Program-made: the position numbers and the translations under genes | Source of the DNA: Labrys sp. KNU-23 | GTDB taxonomy: Bacteria > Pseudomonadota > Alphaproteobacteria > Rhizobiales > Labraceae | DNA length: 64,000 nt | Assembly: GCF_008330945.1 (NCBI RefSeq) | Contig: NZ_CP043488.1 | Location: 372,001 to 436,000 of the forward strand | Direction of reading: 5' to 3' | Shown here: positions 1-8,384 of the stretch, in pieces | How positions within the stretch are numbered: position 1 is the first letter of the stretch | How the letters are laid out: each line of letters opens with the position of its first letter | Notes under the pieces: model-generated | Database searches by the model: none | What the model saw: the letters and a program-made list of their open reading frames with translations, nothing else | What the model was told of the DNA's origin: nothing

Positions 1-1
1 C

Positions 2-433
2 AAATGGTCGGCCTCGCTCAACGGTGATGATCTGCCCTATCTGCACCGCTCTTCGCTGGTCGAGATCCCCGTCCATATCGAGCTGGAGGATCGACCCTAT
101 TTTCAGTTCAATTTCACGCCTCCCTTCCCGAAGGGCCTTGGGCGTATCGCGTCCTACGACGGCGTCCTGCACAATTGGATCACCGAATTCGACGCCTATC
201 GGCGCTATGGCCTGTGCTACGTGCTCCAGGTCCGCCCCGAAATGCTGGGTACGCCCGGCCGTATCTTCATTCTCCAGGACCTGCTGCATCACATACTCGG
301 CCATGACGATGTCTGGTTGACGACGGGCGGAGACCTGGCGGCGTGGGCAGCGCAGCGGGCATCCCCCGCACCTGCCGACCATCCGCTGGAGGTCTTCGAG
401 GCCTACTGCAGGGAAGAGGCCTGCGATGAGTGA
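2..433 (+). CDS. Polysaccharide deacetylase / allantoinase-like protein, C-terminal part
   Basis: The frame is open from the left edge, so the N-terminal part lies outside the window. The visible ~143 residues carry the C-terminal features of the PuuE/allantoinase-like branch of the NodB-homology deacetylases: an F-N-F-T-P-P-F-P stretch, a segment resembling their 'HP..xGRPGR' motif (RPEMLGTPGR), and a late HILGHDDVW motif. Proteins of this branch hydrolyse C-N bonds in small molecules rather than glycans. The stop at 431-433 overlaps the next start (ATGAGTGA at 426), which indicates translational coupling and a shared pathway with the two downstream genes. The metal-binding N-terminal half is not visible, so the substrate cannot be judged. 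Confidence 0.7.
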   Translation, partial: KWSASLNGDDLPYLHRSSLVEIPVHIELEDRPYFQFNFTPPFPKGLGRIASYDGVLHNWITEFDAYRRYGLCYVLQVRPEMLGTPGRIFILQDLLHHILGHDDVWLTTGGDLAAWAAQRASPAPADHPLEVFEAYCREEACDE

Positions 434-1826
434 ATCTCTGGCCACGGACCTGGCGCGCAAGATCGGGCAGGTCCGGTTTTCGGACTTTCCCATCGCCACC
501 ATCCACAAGGCGAAACTTCATATCCTCGACACGCTCGGCGCGGCTCTGGCCGGATCGACCTCGCCGGAAACAAGCGCGGTGATCCATGGCCTCGGCCTGG
601 GGCGGGACACCGGCGACACGCCCGTCTGGGGTACCGGCCTCATGCTCAACAGCCGGACCGCGAGCTTCGTCAACGGTGTGTCGGCCCACGCCTTCGAGCT
701 CGACGACAGCGGCGGCTGCGATCATTCCGGCGCAGTCGTCCTGCCGACTGTTCTTGCCGCCTTGACCGATGTCGGGGCTCCCGTCGACGGGGCTCGTTTC
801 CTGGAGAGCATCCTGATCGGCTACGAGGTCGGTCGCCGCGTGCTGGAAGCCTCCGGTGGCTATGAAGCCCATAACGGGCTGGGCTGGCATTCGACCGGTA
901 CCTGCGGCGTCTTCGGCGCTGCGGCGGCAGCCGGCGTGCTGCTTGGCCTGGATACGCCGCAATTGACTTCCGCACTGGGCTTGGCCTGTTCCTATGCCGG
1001 GGGGACCTGGGCCTTCATCCAGGATGGGAGCCAGGCCAAGAAACTCCACGCCGGGCGCGCAGCCGAGGGCGGCTTGATCGCTGCAAAACTGGCTCGCGCT
1101 TCGCTGACCGGTCCGGCGGCACTCTTCGATGCGCAATGCTGGGGAGGTTTCTTTTCGACCTTCGCACGCCACACCGGCGATGCCGGCCTGCTGGTCTCGG
1201 ATTTCGGCCAGAACTGGCGTTTGAACCGCTGCTCGATCAAGCCCTATGCCACCTGCCGCGGAACGCATTCGGCCATCGACGCCATCGGGCTCGTTCTCGG
1301 TCGGGAGGAGCTTATGCCGGAAGACGTCGCGGCGATCGAGGTGCGCATGAGTGCCTTTCAGATCGGCATGTGCGGCGGAAAATCGGTATCAAGCCGGGCC
1401 GATGCCCAGATGAGCTTGCCCTACGCCCTGGCTGCAAGGCTCCAATACGGACAGGTAACCTTGGCGGAACTCGTGGAGACGGCTCGCATGCATCCCCAGA
1501 TCGCGCACTGGTTGTCGTTCATCCGGACAGAAGCCGATCCAGACATGAGCGACGATGCCGAGCCCGTGATTGCCGTCACCACCGGGGACGGTCGCCGCTT
1601 CGTCGAGATGGTGGAACAGCCATTGGGCAGCCCGGCAAACCCGATGGCCGATGAAGCCGTGATCGCCAAGTTCACCGGCCTGGCATCCGGCGTCGTCGGG
1701 CTCGAGCGCAGCGACGCCATCCGGGACTTCGTGCTGAATCTGGAGCGCCAGCCGGCAGTTCATTGCCTGTCCGCCTTGCTCCGGCATCCATCCCCCGCAA
1801 TTCCAATGTCAGGAGCAAAGGCATGA
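426..1826 (+). CDS. MmgE/PrpD family protein (possible epimerase/isomerase)
   Basis: This 466-residue protein has the usual family length. Family hallmarks are the NGVSAHAFELDD motif at about residues 83-94, the glycine-rich GWHSTGTCGVFGAAAAA block at 153-169, and the KKLHAGRAAEGG segment at about 205-216, which matches the conserved Lys/His loop near the active site. Known members include 2-methylcitrate dehydratase, cis-aconitate decarboxylase and the iminodisuccinate epimerase of Agrobacterium. The gene overlaps both neighbours by a few bases, so the three form one operon. The downstream partner is an argininosuccinate-lyase relative, which fits the epimerase plus C-N lyase pairing of aminopolycarboxylate breakdown better than propionate metabolism. 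That role is inferred; family membership is secure. Confidence 0.85.
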   Translation: MSESLATDLARKIGQVRFSDFPIATIHKAKLHILDTLGAALAGSTSPETSAVIHGLGLGRDTGDTPVWGTGLMLNSRTASFVNGVSAHAFELDDSGGCDHSGAVVLPTVLAALTDVGAPVDGARFLESILIGYEVGRRVLEASGGYEAHNGLGWHSTGTCGVFGAAAAAGVLLGLDTPQLTSALGLACSYAGGTWAFIQDGSQAKKLHAGRAAEGGLIAAKLARASLTGPAALFDAQCWGGFFSTFARHTGDAGLLVSDFGQNWRLNRCSIKPYATCRGTHSAIDAIGLVLGREELMPEDVAAIEVRMSAFQIGMCGGKSVSSRADAQMSLPYALAARLQYGQVTLAELVETARMHPQIAHWLSFIRTEADPDMSDDAEPVIAVTTGDGRRFVEMVEQPLGSPANPMADEAVIAKFTGLASGVVGLERSDAIRDFVLNLERQPAVHCLSALLRHPSPAIPMSGAKA

Positions 1827-3211
1827 CGATGCCCACCGACAAGACCTGGTCTCCCTTGTTCAAGCAACCAGTGTCCGCCGACTTCCGGGATTTCCACGAA
1901 TGCCTGGATCAGGACAAGCGCATTGCCCTGCACGATGTGGCCGGATCGCGGGTCCATGCCGACATGCTCGCGCGTGCCGGGATTATCTCGCCAGCCGACA
2001 ACGAGGCCATCCAGGGTGGACTTGTGGCGATCGCGCGGGAAATGCGCGAGGGTACCTTCGCATGGAAGAAGGAGCTGGAAGACGTTCACATGAATGTCGA
2101 GCAGCGCCTGACCGACCTCGTCGGCGATGCCGGCAAGAGGCTCCATACCGCCCGCTCGCGCAACGACCAGAATGCCACCGACATCCGCCTCTACGCCCGC
2201 GACGAACTCGATGCGCTCGCCAACGAGATCAAAATCCTCATTGCGTCCTTCGTCGATCTTGCCGAGCAGCATGCCGAGACCATCATGCCGGGCTTTACTC
2301 ATCTGCAGGTTGCCCAGCCCATCACCTTCGGCCATCATCTGATGGCCTATGCCGAAATGTTCCTGCGTGATCTCGATCGCGTCGGCCAGGCGCGCGACAG
2401 GCTCAACGTCTCGCCCCTGGGGGCAGCAGCCCTTGCCGGCAGCGGCTACCCCATCGATCCCGAATATAGTGCGCAGGCCCTCGGCTTTGCCGGCGTCTGC
2501 CGCAACTCGCTGGATGCGGTCTCCGATCGCGACTACATCTGCGACATCGCCAATGCCGGTGCTCTCATCATGGTCCACCTCTCCCGCTTTTGCGAGGAAG
2601 TGATCATGTGGTGCACCCCGATGTTCGATTTCATCGAGGTCGGCGACCAGTTCTGCACCGGTTCATCGATCATGCCGCAGAAGCGCAATCCCGATCTCGC
2701 CGAACTCGTGCGGGGCAAGGCGGCGCGTGTGATCGGCAATCTGAGTTTTGCGGTGACGCTCAACAAGAATCTGCCGCTCGCCTTCAACAAGGACCAGCAG
2801 GAGTGCAAGCCACCGCTCACCGATACGCTGGAGACGACGCGGGGCGCCGTGTCCGTGGTCGCGCAGATGATTCCCTCCATCAAGGTGCACAAGGACAAGA
2901 TGCTTGCCGCCGCGGACAAGGGCTATTCGACTGCGACCGACCTGGCGGACTATCTGGTACGCGCCGGCCTGCCCTTCCGCGATGCCCATCATGCGGTGGC
3001 GGCCATTGTCGGCCTGGCCCGGGAGAGGGGGCTTGGAACCTTGTCGCAACTCGCCCTGGACGACATGCGTCGCTTTGCGCCCGTGATTGGCGACGATGTC
3101 TATCAGGTCCTGACCGTGGAAGGCTCGGTGGCCAGCCGCAACCATACCGGCGGGACGGCGCCCGGGCAGGTCCGCCGCCAGATCGCATTGGTGCGCGCAA
3201 TGCTGGCCTGA
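1823..3211 (+). CDS. Argininosuccinate lyase superfamily protein (ArgH-like C-N lyase)
   Basis: The ATG at 1823 overlaps the preceding stop (ATGA) and has AGGAG at 1811-1815, giving 462 residues. Superfamily motifs are SRNDQNATD near 112-120, GFTHLQVAQP with the catalytic-type His at about 160, and the flexible loop GSSIMPQKRNPD at 280-291 with the catalytic Ser. The enzyme eliminates fumarate from a C-N bonded succinyl group. It differs from housekeeping ArgH: the N-terminal WGGRF motif is absent (WSPLF instead) and the loop reads QKRNPD rather than QKKNPD. EDDS lyase and the iminodisuccinate lyase are divergent ArgH-like proteins, so this copy probably acts in catabolism with its MmgE/PrpD neighbour. 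A true arginine-biosynthetic role cannot be excluded. Confidence 0.85.
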   Translation: MTMPTDKTWSPLFKQPVSADFRDFHECLDQDKRIALHDVAGSRVHADMLARAGIISPADNEAIQGGLVAIAREMREGTFAWKKELEDVHMNVEQRLTDLVGDAGKRLHTARSRNDQNATDIRLYARDELDALANEIKILIASFVDLAEQHAETIMPGFTHLQVAQPITFGHHLMAYAEMFLRDLDRVGQARDRLNVSPLGAAALAGSGYPIDPEYSAQALGFAGVCRNSLDAVSDRDYICDIANAGALIMVHLSRFCEEVIMWCTPMFDFIEVGDQFCTGSSIMPQKRNPDLAELVRGKAARVIGNLSFAVTLNKNLPLAFNKDQQECKPPLTDTLETTRGAVSVVAQMIPSIKVHKDKMLAAADKGYSTATDLADYLVRAGLPFRDAHHAVAAIVGLARERGLGTLSQLALDDMRRFAPVIGDDVYQVLTVEGSVASRNHTGGTAPGQVRRQIALVRAMLA

Positions 3212-3235
3212 TCACGCACCGACCTGCATGTCGGG

Positions 3236-3267
3236 AGCCTGCGCTCTTTTGGGGAGCGCAGGCTTTG
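3236..3267 (+). terminator. Rho-independent terminator after the lyase operon
   Basis: A perfect 11-bp stem (AGCCTGCGCTC at 3236-3246 with its complement at 3254-3264) closes a 7-nt loop and is followed by a short TTTG. It lies 25 bases after the lyase stop and before the LysR gene, so it probably ends the three-gene operon. Confidence 0.75.
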
Positions 3268-3314
3268 CCTATGGTCGAGGATTGCCGCAAGGACCTTGAA
3301 CCAACGGGGGTAAA

Positions 3315-4223
3315 TTGGAGCACAAGATCGACGCCAACCGCCTGCCTCCCCTGCAGACGCTTCAAACCTTCGCCGTGGTCGCGGCAACTGGCAGCTTTAC
3401 ACTGGCAGCAGAGCAACTGAACTTGAGCCAAAGTGCGATCAGCCGGCAGATCCAGCAGTTGGAACACTATTTCGGCTGCAGCCTGTTCGAGCGGCATACG
3501 CGCAAGGTCGTCTTGTCGGCGCAGGGACAGGCGCTGCTGCCTATCGTCGAAAGCCTGATCCTGTCGTTCAAGAACTCTTTCGAAGCCTTGCGGGCCCAGT
3601 CACGGACATTGACGGTGCGCATGACGCCGACCTTCGCGCGGAGGTGGCTGCTTCCAAGGCTCCCGCTTCTCAAGCAGGCTCATCCGGACCTGAGTATCAG
3701 CATCGACACGGCCTGGTTTATCCGGCCGACCTTCGGGTTGGGGGATGTCGATATGGTGATAACCTATGGCAATGGCACGTCTCCAGGCATGGATGTCATT
3801 CCCCTCCTGGAAGAACGCCTGACGCCGATGTGCGCGCCGAGCGTGGCCACCGCGCTCGGGTCGCCAGCCAATCTGCACAACCTGTCGCAGTTCACCTTGT
3901 TGCATTCGAACGTGCGTCATAGCGATTGGGTTCTCTGGCTGCGGGCGGAGGGGCAATATAATTTCAAGGCCTTCAGCCACCAGGTTTTCGATACCCATGA
4001 TTTTGCCCTTACTGCCGCCGCTGCCGGCTTGGGCGTCGTCACGGGAGATCTGGGCATGGCAGTGGAGGATCTCAGGCGTGGCGATTTGGTGACACCCTTC
4101 GATCGGGTCGTGTCGAGCGGCTACGGCTACTTTGCCTTCTATCCGGCCCAGGAGGACGCGAGAAGGAAGGTTGCGGACTTCGCTGACTGGCTGCGTAAAG
4201 CCTGCGCCAGCTTCCAGGATTAA
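3315..4223 (+). CDS. LysR family transcriptional regulator
   Basis: This 302-residue protein has a winged helix-turn-helix at about residues 10-67 (FTLAAEQLNLSQSAISRQI) followed by a GcvA-like effector-binding domain. The most plausible start is the TTG at 3315 with GGGGG just upstream; no ATG lies near the N terminus of the DNA-binding domain. It is transcribed in the same direction as the lyase operon but separated from it by a strong hairpin, so it has its own promoter. It may control the upstream operon or another target; no palindromic LysR box was pinned down. Confidence 0.9.
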   Translation: MEHKIDANRLPPLQTLQTFAVVAATGSFTLAAEQLNLSQSAISRQIQQLEHYFGCSLFERHTRKVVLSAQGQALLPIVESLILSFKNSFEALRAQSRTLTVRMTPTFARRWLLPRLPLLKQAHPDLSISIDTAWFIRPTFGLGDVDMVITYGNGTSPGMDVIPLLEERLTPMCAPSVATALGSPANLHNLSQFTLLHSNVRHSDWVLWLRAEGQYNFKAFSHQVFDTHDFALTAAAAGLGVVTGDLGMAVEDLRRGDLVTPFDRVVSSGYGYFAFYPAQEDARRKVADFADWLRKACASFQD

Positions 4224-4504
4224 TGAAGCTCTCCGATTTTGGAGCAGCTCGCAATGTTCAAAGGTCGCCATTGCGACCGATCAGTGATCCTGCCGTGCGT
4301 TCGCTGGTATCTGGCGCATGGTCTCAGCCGGCGCGGACAACAGGCAAGGTAGGCTTACACTCCAGCCACATCGCTTTCCGAGCAGTTCGAAGCCTTCGCC
4401 TCTTGACCGACAGGAGAGGGTGAGTTTCGCGTCGCTATTCCGAGTTTGCGACACAACCCCTATAACGGGTCAACGTTGCGTGCCGATTGACATGGTCATG
4501 TTCC

Positions 4505-4807
4505 TCAAAACTCCGTGAACAGGCTACGCAACACGACTGGCGCGTCGGTGAAATTCTTAACATCGTCCATTACTTGCTGTATTTTTGGGCTCTTCAGCGC
4601 GTCATATACACCCTGGGTCGAGGAGAAGGTGTATATGCCAATGGACTTCCAGTTCCTGGCTTCAGAGTACGGGAAAAACGCCTCTACAGATTGGAGTCCA
4701 TACTCCTCCCAGCATGCCATCGCCAACTTAAAATGATCGTTCGCGTAGTAGTCTCGATCAAACCTCGCGCCGGGGTCGCCAGTGCAAACGACAATCATCT
4801 TTGTCAT
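4505..4807 (-). CDS. EthD-like small protein
   Basis: This 100-residue protein fits the EthD/dimeric alpha-beta barrel family. It opens with a strand (MIVVCTG), has a YYANDHFKLA segment matching the family Y...H pattern, and a central aromatic-rich strand (YTFSSTQGVYDAL). Members include accessory proteins of ether and steroid degradation and small decarboxylases, but most have no known role. It stands alone on the minus strand with about 280 bases of non-coding sequence on either side, so the neighbours give no clue to substrate. Confidence 0.7.
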   Translation of the reverse strand: MTKMIVVCTGDPGARFDRDYYANDHFKLAMACWEEYGLQSVEAFFPYSEARNWKSIGIYTFSSTQGVYDALKSPKIQQVMDDVKNFTDAPVVLRSLFTEF

Positions 4808-5102
4808 GTTCTGTCTTTTTCCCGATGGTTCGCTACGTTTTCCTTGAGCAAAGCACCTTCTTGCGAGGCGAAGCCGGTGATAAAGAGCTCATTGCCTTAC
4901 GGCCGCTGGACACCGCACGGCGTCTTTTCAATTCCGACCATGCGCTCGTCCATCCGCCTGGCAGGCCGATACGTCCGCCTTGGGTGAGGCTGCCGCCGTA
5001 TCGGGTTCTGTCGGGGGCGGGCCGGTTTTGCCTAGATGCTCTACTGAATTTGCCATGAGTGCAGAGCAGCAGGGGGCCGGGCATGCCCCCCCGGGCGATA
5101 AG

Positions 5103-5855
5103 TCAGGCGCTTATGCCGCCATCGACAAGAATGCCCGACCCGGTAACATAGTCGGCGCTAGGCCCGGCGAGGAAGGCGACGGCTTCGGCGACTTCCCGGG
5201 TCTTGCCGTAACGGGCAATAGACAGGTTCGGGAGGATAGAAGGCGCGAGAGGGCCGTCTGCGGGGTTCATGTCGGTGTCGATTGGGCCGGGGCGGACCAG
5301 ATTGACGGTAATGTCACGAGGGCCTAGTTCACGGGCGAGACCACGGGTGAAGCTCTCCATCGCGGATTTGGTGGCCGCATAGACTGCTATGCCGGCGAAC
5401 GGGACAGACAGGCCCGCATTGCTGCCGATGGTGATGACGCGGCCGCCATTCGGGATGTGTTGCAGCGCAATCTGGGTGGTCACGAAAACGCCGCGCACAT
5501 TGACATTCAGCTGCAGGTCGATCTCCTCCAGCGATTGCGCGGAAAAGGCACCTGCAACGAGGACGCCGGCATTGTTGACCAGGATGTCAAGACCGCCGAG
5601 GTCGGCCACGGTCTGTTCGACCGCTGTCTTCGCGGCTTCAGGGCTGGCGGCATCGGCCTGGATGGCGACGGCCTTGCGGCCCAGGGTGCGAATCTCAGCG
5701 GCGAGAGCCTCGGCCTTTTCGGCCGATTTTTCGTAGGTGATAGCGACGTCGGCGCCGTCTTCGGCCAGCTTCAGCGCGATGGCTGCGCCGATGCCGCGCG
5801 CTGCACCTGTAACAAGGGCGCGCTTACCGGCGAGACGAGGTGCGGCAATGTTCAT
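5103..5855 (-). CDS. SDR family oxidoreductase
   Basis: The 250-residue classical short-chain dehydrogenase starts at the ATG at 5855, preceded by AGGAA. It shows the cofactor motif TGAARGIG at 16-23, NNAG at 94-97, the catalytic Ser at 145 and YAATK with Tyr159 and Lys163. The C terminus has the usual V-T-G-S/I-L-V-D-G-G ending. It is divergently transcribed from a TetR regulator, and a near-perfect palindrome lies between them, the common layout of a TetR-repressed oxidoreductase. The substrate is unknown. A longer in-frame start at 5897 would run into the shared promoter region and is less likely. Confidence 0.9.
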   Translation of the reverse strand: MNIAAPRLAGKRALVTGAARGIGAAIALKLAEDGADVAITYEKSAEKAEALAAEIRTLGRKAVAIQADAASPEAAKTAVEQTVADLGGLDILVNNAGVLVAGAFSAQSLEEIDLQLNVNVRGVFVTTQIALQHIPNGGRVITIGSNAGLSVPFAGIAVYAATKSAMESFTRGLARELGPRDITVNLVRPGPIDTDMNPADGPLAPSILPNLSIARYGKTREVAEAVAFLAGPSADYVTGSGILVDGGISA

Positions 5856-5913
5856 GGCAGTATTCCTAGGTAAGGTAATTTCTGTATCGATCAACACAGA
5901 AATGATTATCGAT

Positions 5914-5932
5914 CTTGCTCTGCCAGGGCAAG
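5914..5932. promoter_or_regulatory. Palindromic TetR operator candidate
   Basis: The 19-bp sequence CTTGCTCTGCCAGGGCAAG is a palindrome with eight of nine pairs matching around a central base. It lies midway between the divergent SDR and TetR starts. Two exact TATCGATC copies at 5885-5892 and 5907-5914, 22 bp apart (about two helical turns), flank or abut it. The position is right for autoregulation and SDR repression. Confidence 0.6.
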
Positions 5933-5968
5933 ATAATTATGTAACGATCAGCAAAAAAAGAGGATCGT

Positions 5969-6598
5969 ATGATGCCGCACCCATCGGCGCCCCTTGCTCC
6001 GAAGCGGGGCCGCCCTGTCAGTTTTGATCGAGACGAGGTCCTGGAACAGGCAATGCGCGTGTTCTGGGCGAAGGGCTTTTCCGGCGCCTCGATGAGTGAC
6101 CTCACTGCCGCCATGGGCATCGCCTCGCCCAGTCTCTACGCAGCCTTCGGTTCCAAGGAGAACCTCTATCGTGCAGCTCTCGATCGCTATGTGGCGCTTC
6201 ACAAGGAGGTCGTGTTGTGCATCATGGAACTGCCGACAGCGCACGAAAGTATCGAAGGCCTGTTGCGCAATGCCGTCACCGTCTTCTCCGGTACGGATTT
6301 CCCGAGCGGATGTATGGTCGAGCTGACGGCCGGGGAGGCCTGCGAGATGTCTCCCGAACTCGTGGCGAGCCTTTGCGAAATGCGTGCGGCTAATGACGAG
6401 AACTTCTCGACACGGCTGCGCAAGGGTGTCGAGGACGGCGATGTCCCCGCCGGGACCGACATCCGCGCTGTCGCCTCGTTCTACGCTACCGTCCACAAGG
6501 GCTTGAGTCTCAGCGCGCGGGGCGGGACCGGGCCGGATGAATTGAATTCTGTCATCACCTCGGCCATGGCGGCCTGGCCGTTGCTGGCGAGGTCCTGA
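5969..6598 (+). CDS. TetR family transcriptional regulator
   Basis: This 209-residue regulator has an N-terminal TetR helix-turn-helix (about residues 20-66, with GFSGASMSDLTAAMGIASPSLYAAF) and a C-terminal ligand domain with a CMVELTAGE segment, typical of the AcrR-like group that pairs with SDR enzymes. It starts at the ATG at 5969; an in-frame ATG (second codon triplet, 5972) follows at once. It is divergent from the SDR gene and probably represses both through the palindrome between them. The inducer is unknown. Confidence 0.9.
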   Translation: MMPHPSAPLAPKRGRPVSFDRDEVLEQAMRVFWAKGFSGASMSDLTAAMGIASPSLYAAFGSKENLYRAALDRYVALHKEVVLCIMELPTAHESIEGLLRNAVTVFSGTDFPSGCMVELTAGEACEMSPELVASLCEMRAANDENFSTRLRKGVEDGDVPAGTDIRAVASFYATVHKGLSLSARGGTGPDELNSVITSAMAAWPLLARS

Positions 6599-6611
6599 AA
6601 GCCCGAGTCCC

Positions 6612-6912
6612 AGAGCCTGTTTCAACTGGACGCCAATCAGCCCACCTTTCGTTCGCCCTATACGACGGGGAACATCCCCTTTTTGAGCAGGCTTGCAGCC
6701 GTGCGATGGGCCTTCAGGCGCGTGGTGTCGATCATGACACGCTCGGATCTAGGCCCTTCGCTGGCCAACGTGGCGAAGATGCGGTCGAAAAAAGCCCCGC
6801 CGGCTCCAGCGGAAAAGCGGTTGCAGAGTGTTTTGTGCGGGCCATATCCCCGCCGGCGCGTCCTTCCACTGCAAGCCATTGCGGATCATGTAGACAATGC
6901 CGTCTGATCCTA
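6612..6912 (-). pseudogene. IS5-family transposase remnant
   Basis: Read on the minus strand, the fragment encodes the N-terminal piece of an IS5-family (IS427-like) transposase: MIRNGLQWKDAPAG, then GYGPHKTL, then MIDTTRLKAHRTAASLLKKG, then RRIGRTKGGL. These pieces lie in different frames, so there are at least two frameshifts, and the catalytic C-terminal two thirds is missing. It is a dead fragment between the TetR gene and a lipoprotein gene. Confidence 0.75.
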
Positions 6913-7072
6913 TCCTTAAGCCACCAACTGAGAGTTGAAGTGCGGACTCGTATCCCTTCCCGCCTGAAAATGGGCCGTGGCTTGACGCATGCTCACAAAC
7001 CCATCCAACGCCTTGCGCGTCTTGATCTAGTCGGTATAGCTGCGCGGTTGTTACGCTAAGTGGGGAGCCATC

Positions 7073-7393
7073 ATGTCCAAGTTGTTAATGGCCTCGTTTC
7101 TGATCACCACCACGATGTTAGTTGCTTGCACCCACACAGCCAAGCGAGGCGATAGCGCCGCTGCTCCGGCCTATGCCGAGTATCAAAGATGCACACGCGT
7201 TGCCGCATGGCCAATGGCTCGAACCAAACAATCGGTCGACACAGTTGTCGCCAAAGCGATGGCCTCCTGCAAGCGCGAGGAAGAAGCGCTAGGCTCGACT
7301 TTACTGGCCGTAGGAGCAACCAAAACACTCGATGAACTCAAGGCGAACCAAGCTCTCTCCGTGACGGCAGCCGTTACGGTTCTTCGAGGCTAG
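7073..7393 (+). CDS. Small putative lipoprotein
   Basis: The ATG at 7073 is preceded by GGGGAG at good spacing and gives 106 residues. The N terminus is a lipoprotein signal: two polar residues and one lysine, a hydrophobic stretch, then LVAC with the lipidated Cys at 19. The mature part is a small helical domain with two more cysteines (RCT at about 40 and SCK at about 66), consistent with a disulfide. I recognise no family. It stands alone between IS debris and a gap. Confidence 0.55.
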   Translation: MSKLLMASFLITTTMLVACTHTAKRGDSAAAPAYAEYQRCTRVAAWPMARTKQSVDTVVAKAMASCKREEEALGSTLLAVGATKTLDELKANQALSVTAAVTVLRG

Positions 7394-7779
7394 TCGCCGC
7401 AATATGCAGCCGAGGATCTTATACCTGCGCCCATTCGGGCTAAACTAGTTGCAGGTGACCGATTTGCACGGCCGTTTTCTTGGTTATCAGCCAAGCGAGT
7501 ACTACTTCTCCAACCTGCAAAAAGGCTATCGCTGTAACTCTGCTCGAACGGCGTACGTGGTCTTGGCGCTCCCGTGTAAAACCTGCCCCATAACGCATCC
7601 CTCTCTGACGATGCCAAACATACGCCATCACACGCCGGGACTAGACATCTAGGCCGGGAGGCGGGCGATCGGGTCCTCACCGAGGCGCTCGAGAGCGAAG
7701 GTAGCACTTGGACCCAGAGGTCTCCTTTGCGGCAAGCCGAATTAGATATCTCTGGATCCGAGATGGCCCGAGCAGCACG

Positions 7780-7810
7780 AAAACGCCTCCGTGATTGCTG
7801 ACGGAGGCGC
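7780..7810 (-). terminator. Rho-independent terminator of the Ser/Gly-rich secreted protein gene
   Basis: On the minus strand a perfect 9-bp stem (CGCCTCCGT ... ACGGAGGCG, 7784-7792 with 7801-7809) is followed by TTTT. It lies 36 bases past the stop of the gene ending at 7846. Confidence 0.8.
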
Positions 7811-7845
7811 ATACTAGGATCGTTTATCGTGACAAGTGATTAGAG

Positions 7846-8232
7846 TCAGTTGTCACCGCCACTCCCGCCGTCTCCGCTATCGCCGGCACCGCCACTGCTT
7901 CCGCTACCGCTCCCGGTCGTTTCCCCGGTGCTACCGGATGCGCTGGACGACTTACCGGCACCGGCGCTCTTCGTGCCGGTGGCACTCGCGGACTGCTGAT
8001 CGCCATGGCCGAGGTCACCGCGAGAAACGACGGTGCAGCCACCGCCGAACAGACGGCCGAGGAAGGTGGTGCTTTCAACCTTGCCGCAGCAAGTGGCGCG
8101 GTCCGCGCCAGCGACGAGGCTGCATCTGTCCTCGTGGGTTGCTGCATTGGCGACGTTGCTGCCGGCGATCACGCCGAGCAGGATTGCGGTCGAGGCTATG
8201 ATAGCCAGGCGAGCAGTGGTCTTGTTAGGCAT
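7846..8232 (-). CDS. Small secreted Cys-containing protein with Ser/Gly-rich tail
   Basis: Starting at the ATG at 8232 (CGGAA upstream), the 128-residue product has a clear signal peptide (residues ~1-33, ending VANAA), a short domain with five cysteines (EDRCSL, TCCGK, GGGCTV) and a tail of about 55 residues made almost only of Ser, Gly, Ala, Thr and Asp. The longer frame from 8409 would fuse a non-signal leader and lacks a good start. The gene ends at a strong terminator and has a second terminator-like hairpin about 105 nt upstream on the same strand. I know no family for it. It could be a secreted peptide or surface protein. Confidence 0.6.
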   Translation of the reverse strand: MPNKTTARLAIIASTAILLGVIAGSNVANAATHEDRCSLVAGADRATCCGKVESTTFLGRLFGGGCTVVSRGDLGHGDQQSASATGTKSAGAGKSSSASGSTGETTGSGSGSSGGAGDSGDGGSGGDN

Positions 8233-8338
8233 TTCCGGGCTCTCGATTTTTTGTTGTTTTCCCTGCGCTGATTTTCCAGCAGGTGTTCGTAGAGTTACTG
8301 ATGCAATCAGAGGTTGTATGTGCGTTTTCGCACATAAG

Positions 8339-8384
8339 AAAAAGCGCCATCTTCCCCAAGGTATACCCCGGAGAAGACGGCGCC
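8339..8384 (-). terminator. Terminator-like hairpin upstream of the secreted-protein gene
   Basis: On the minus strand a 14-nt arm (8370-8383) pairs with 8344-8357 with two mismatches and is followed by TTTTTCTT. It could end a transcript coming from about 8400-8620 or act as an attenuator in the leader of the gene starting at 8232. Confidence 0.65.

Noticed and set aside
267..1268. Long minus-strand frame (333 residues) opposite the MmgE/PrpD gene
   Set aside because: It is the complement of a clear family protein, rich in Gly, Arg and Ala without any motif; a GC-rich shadow frame.
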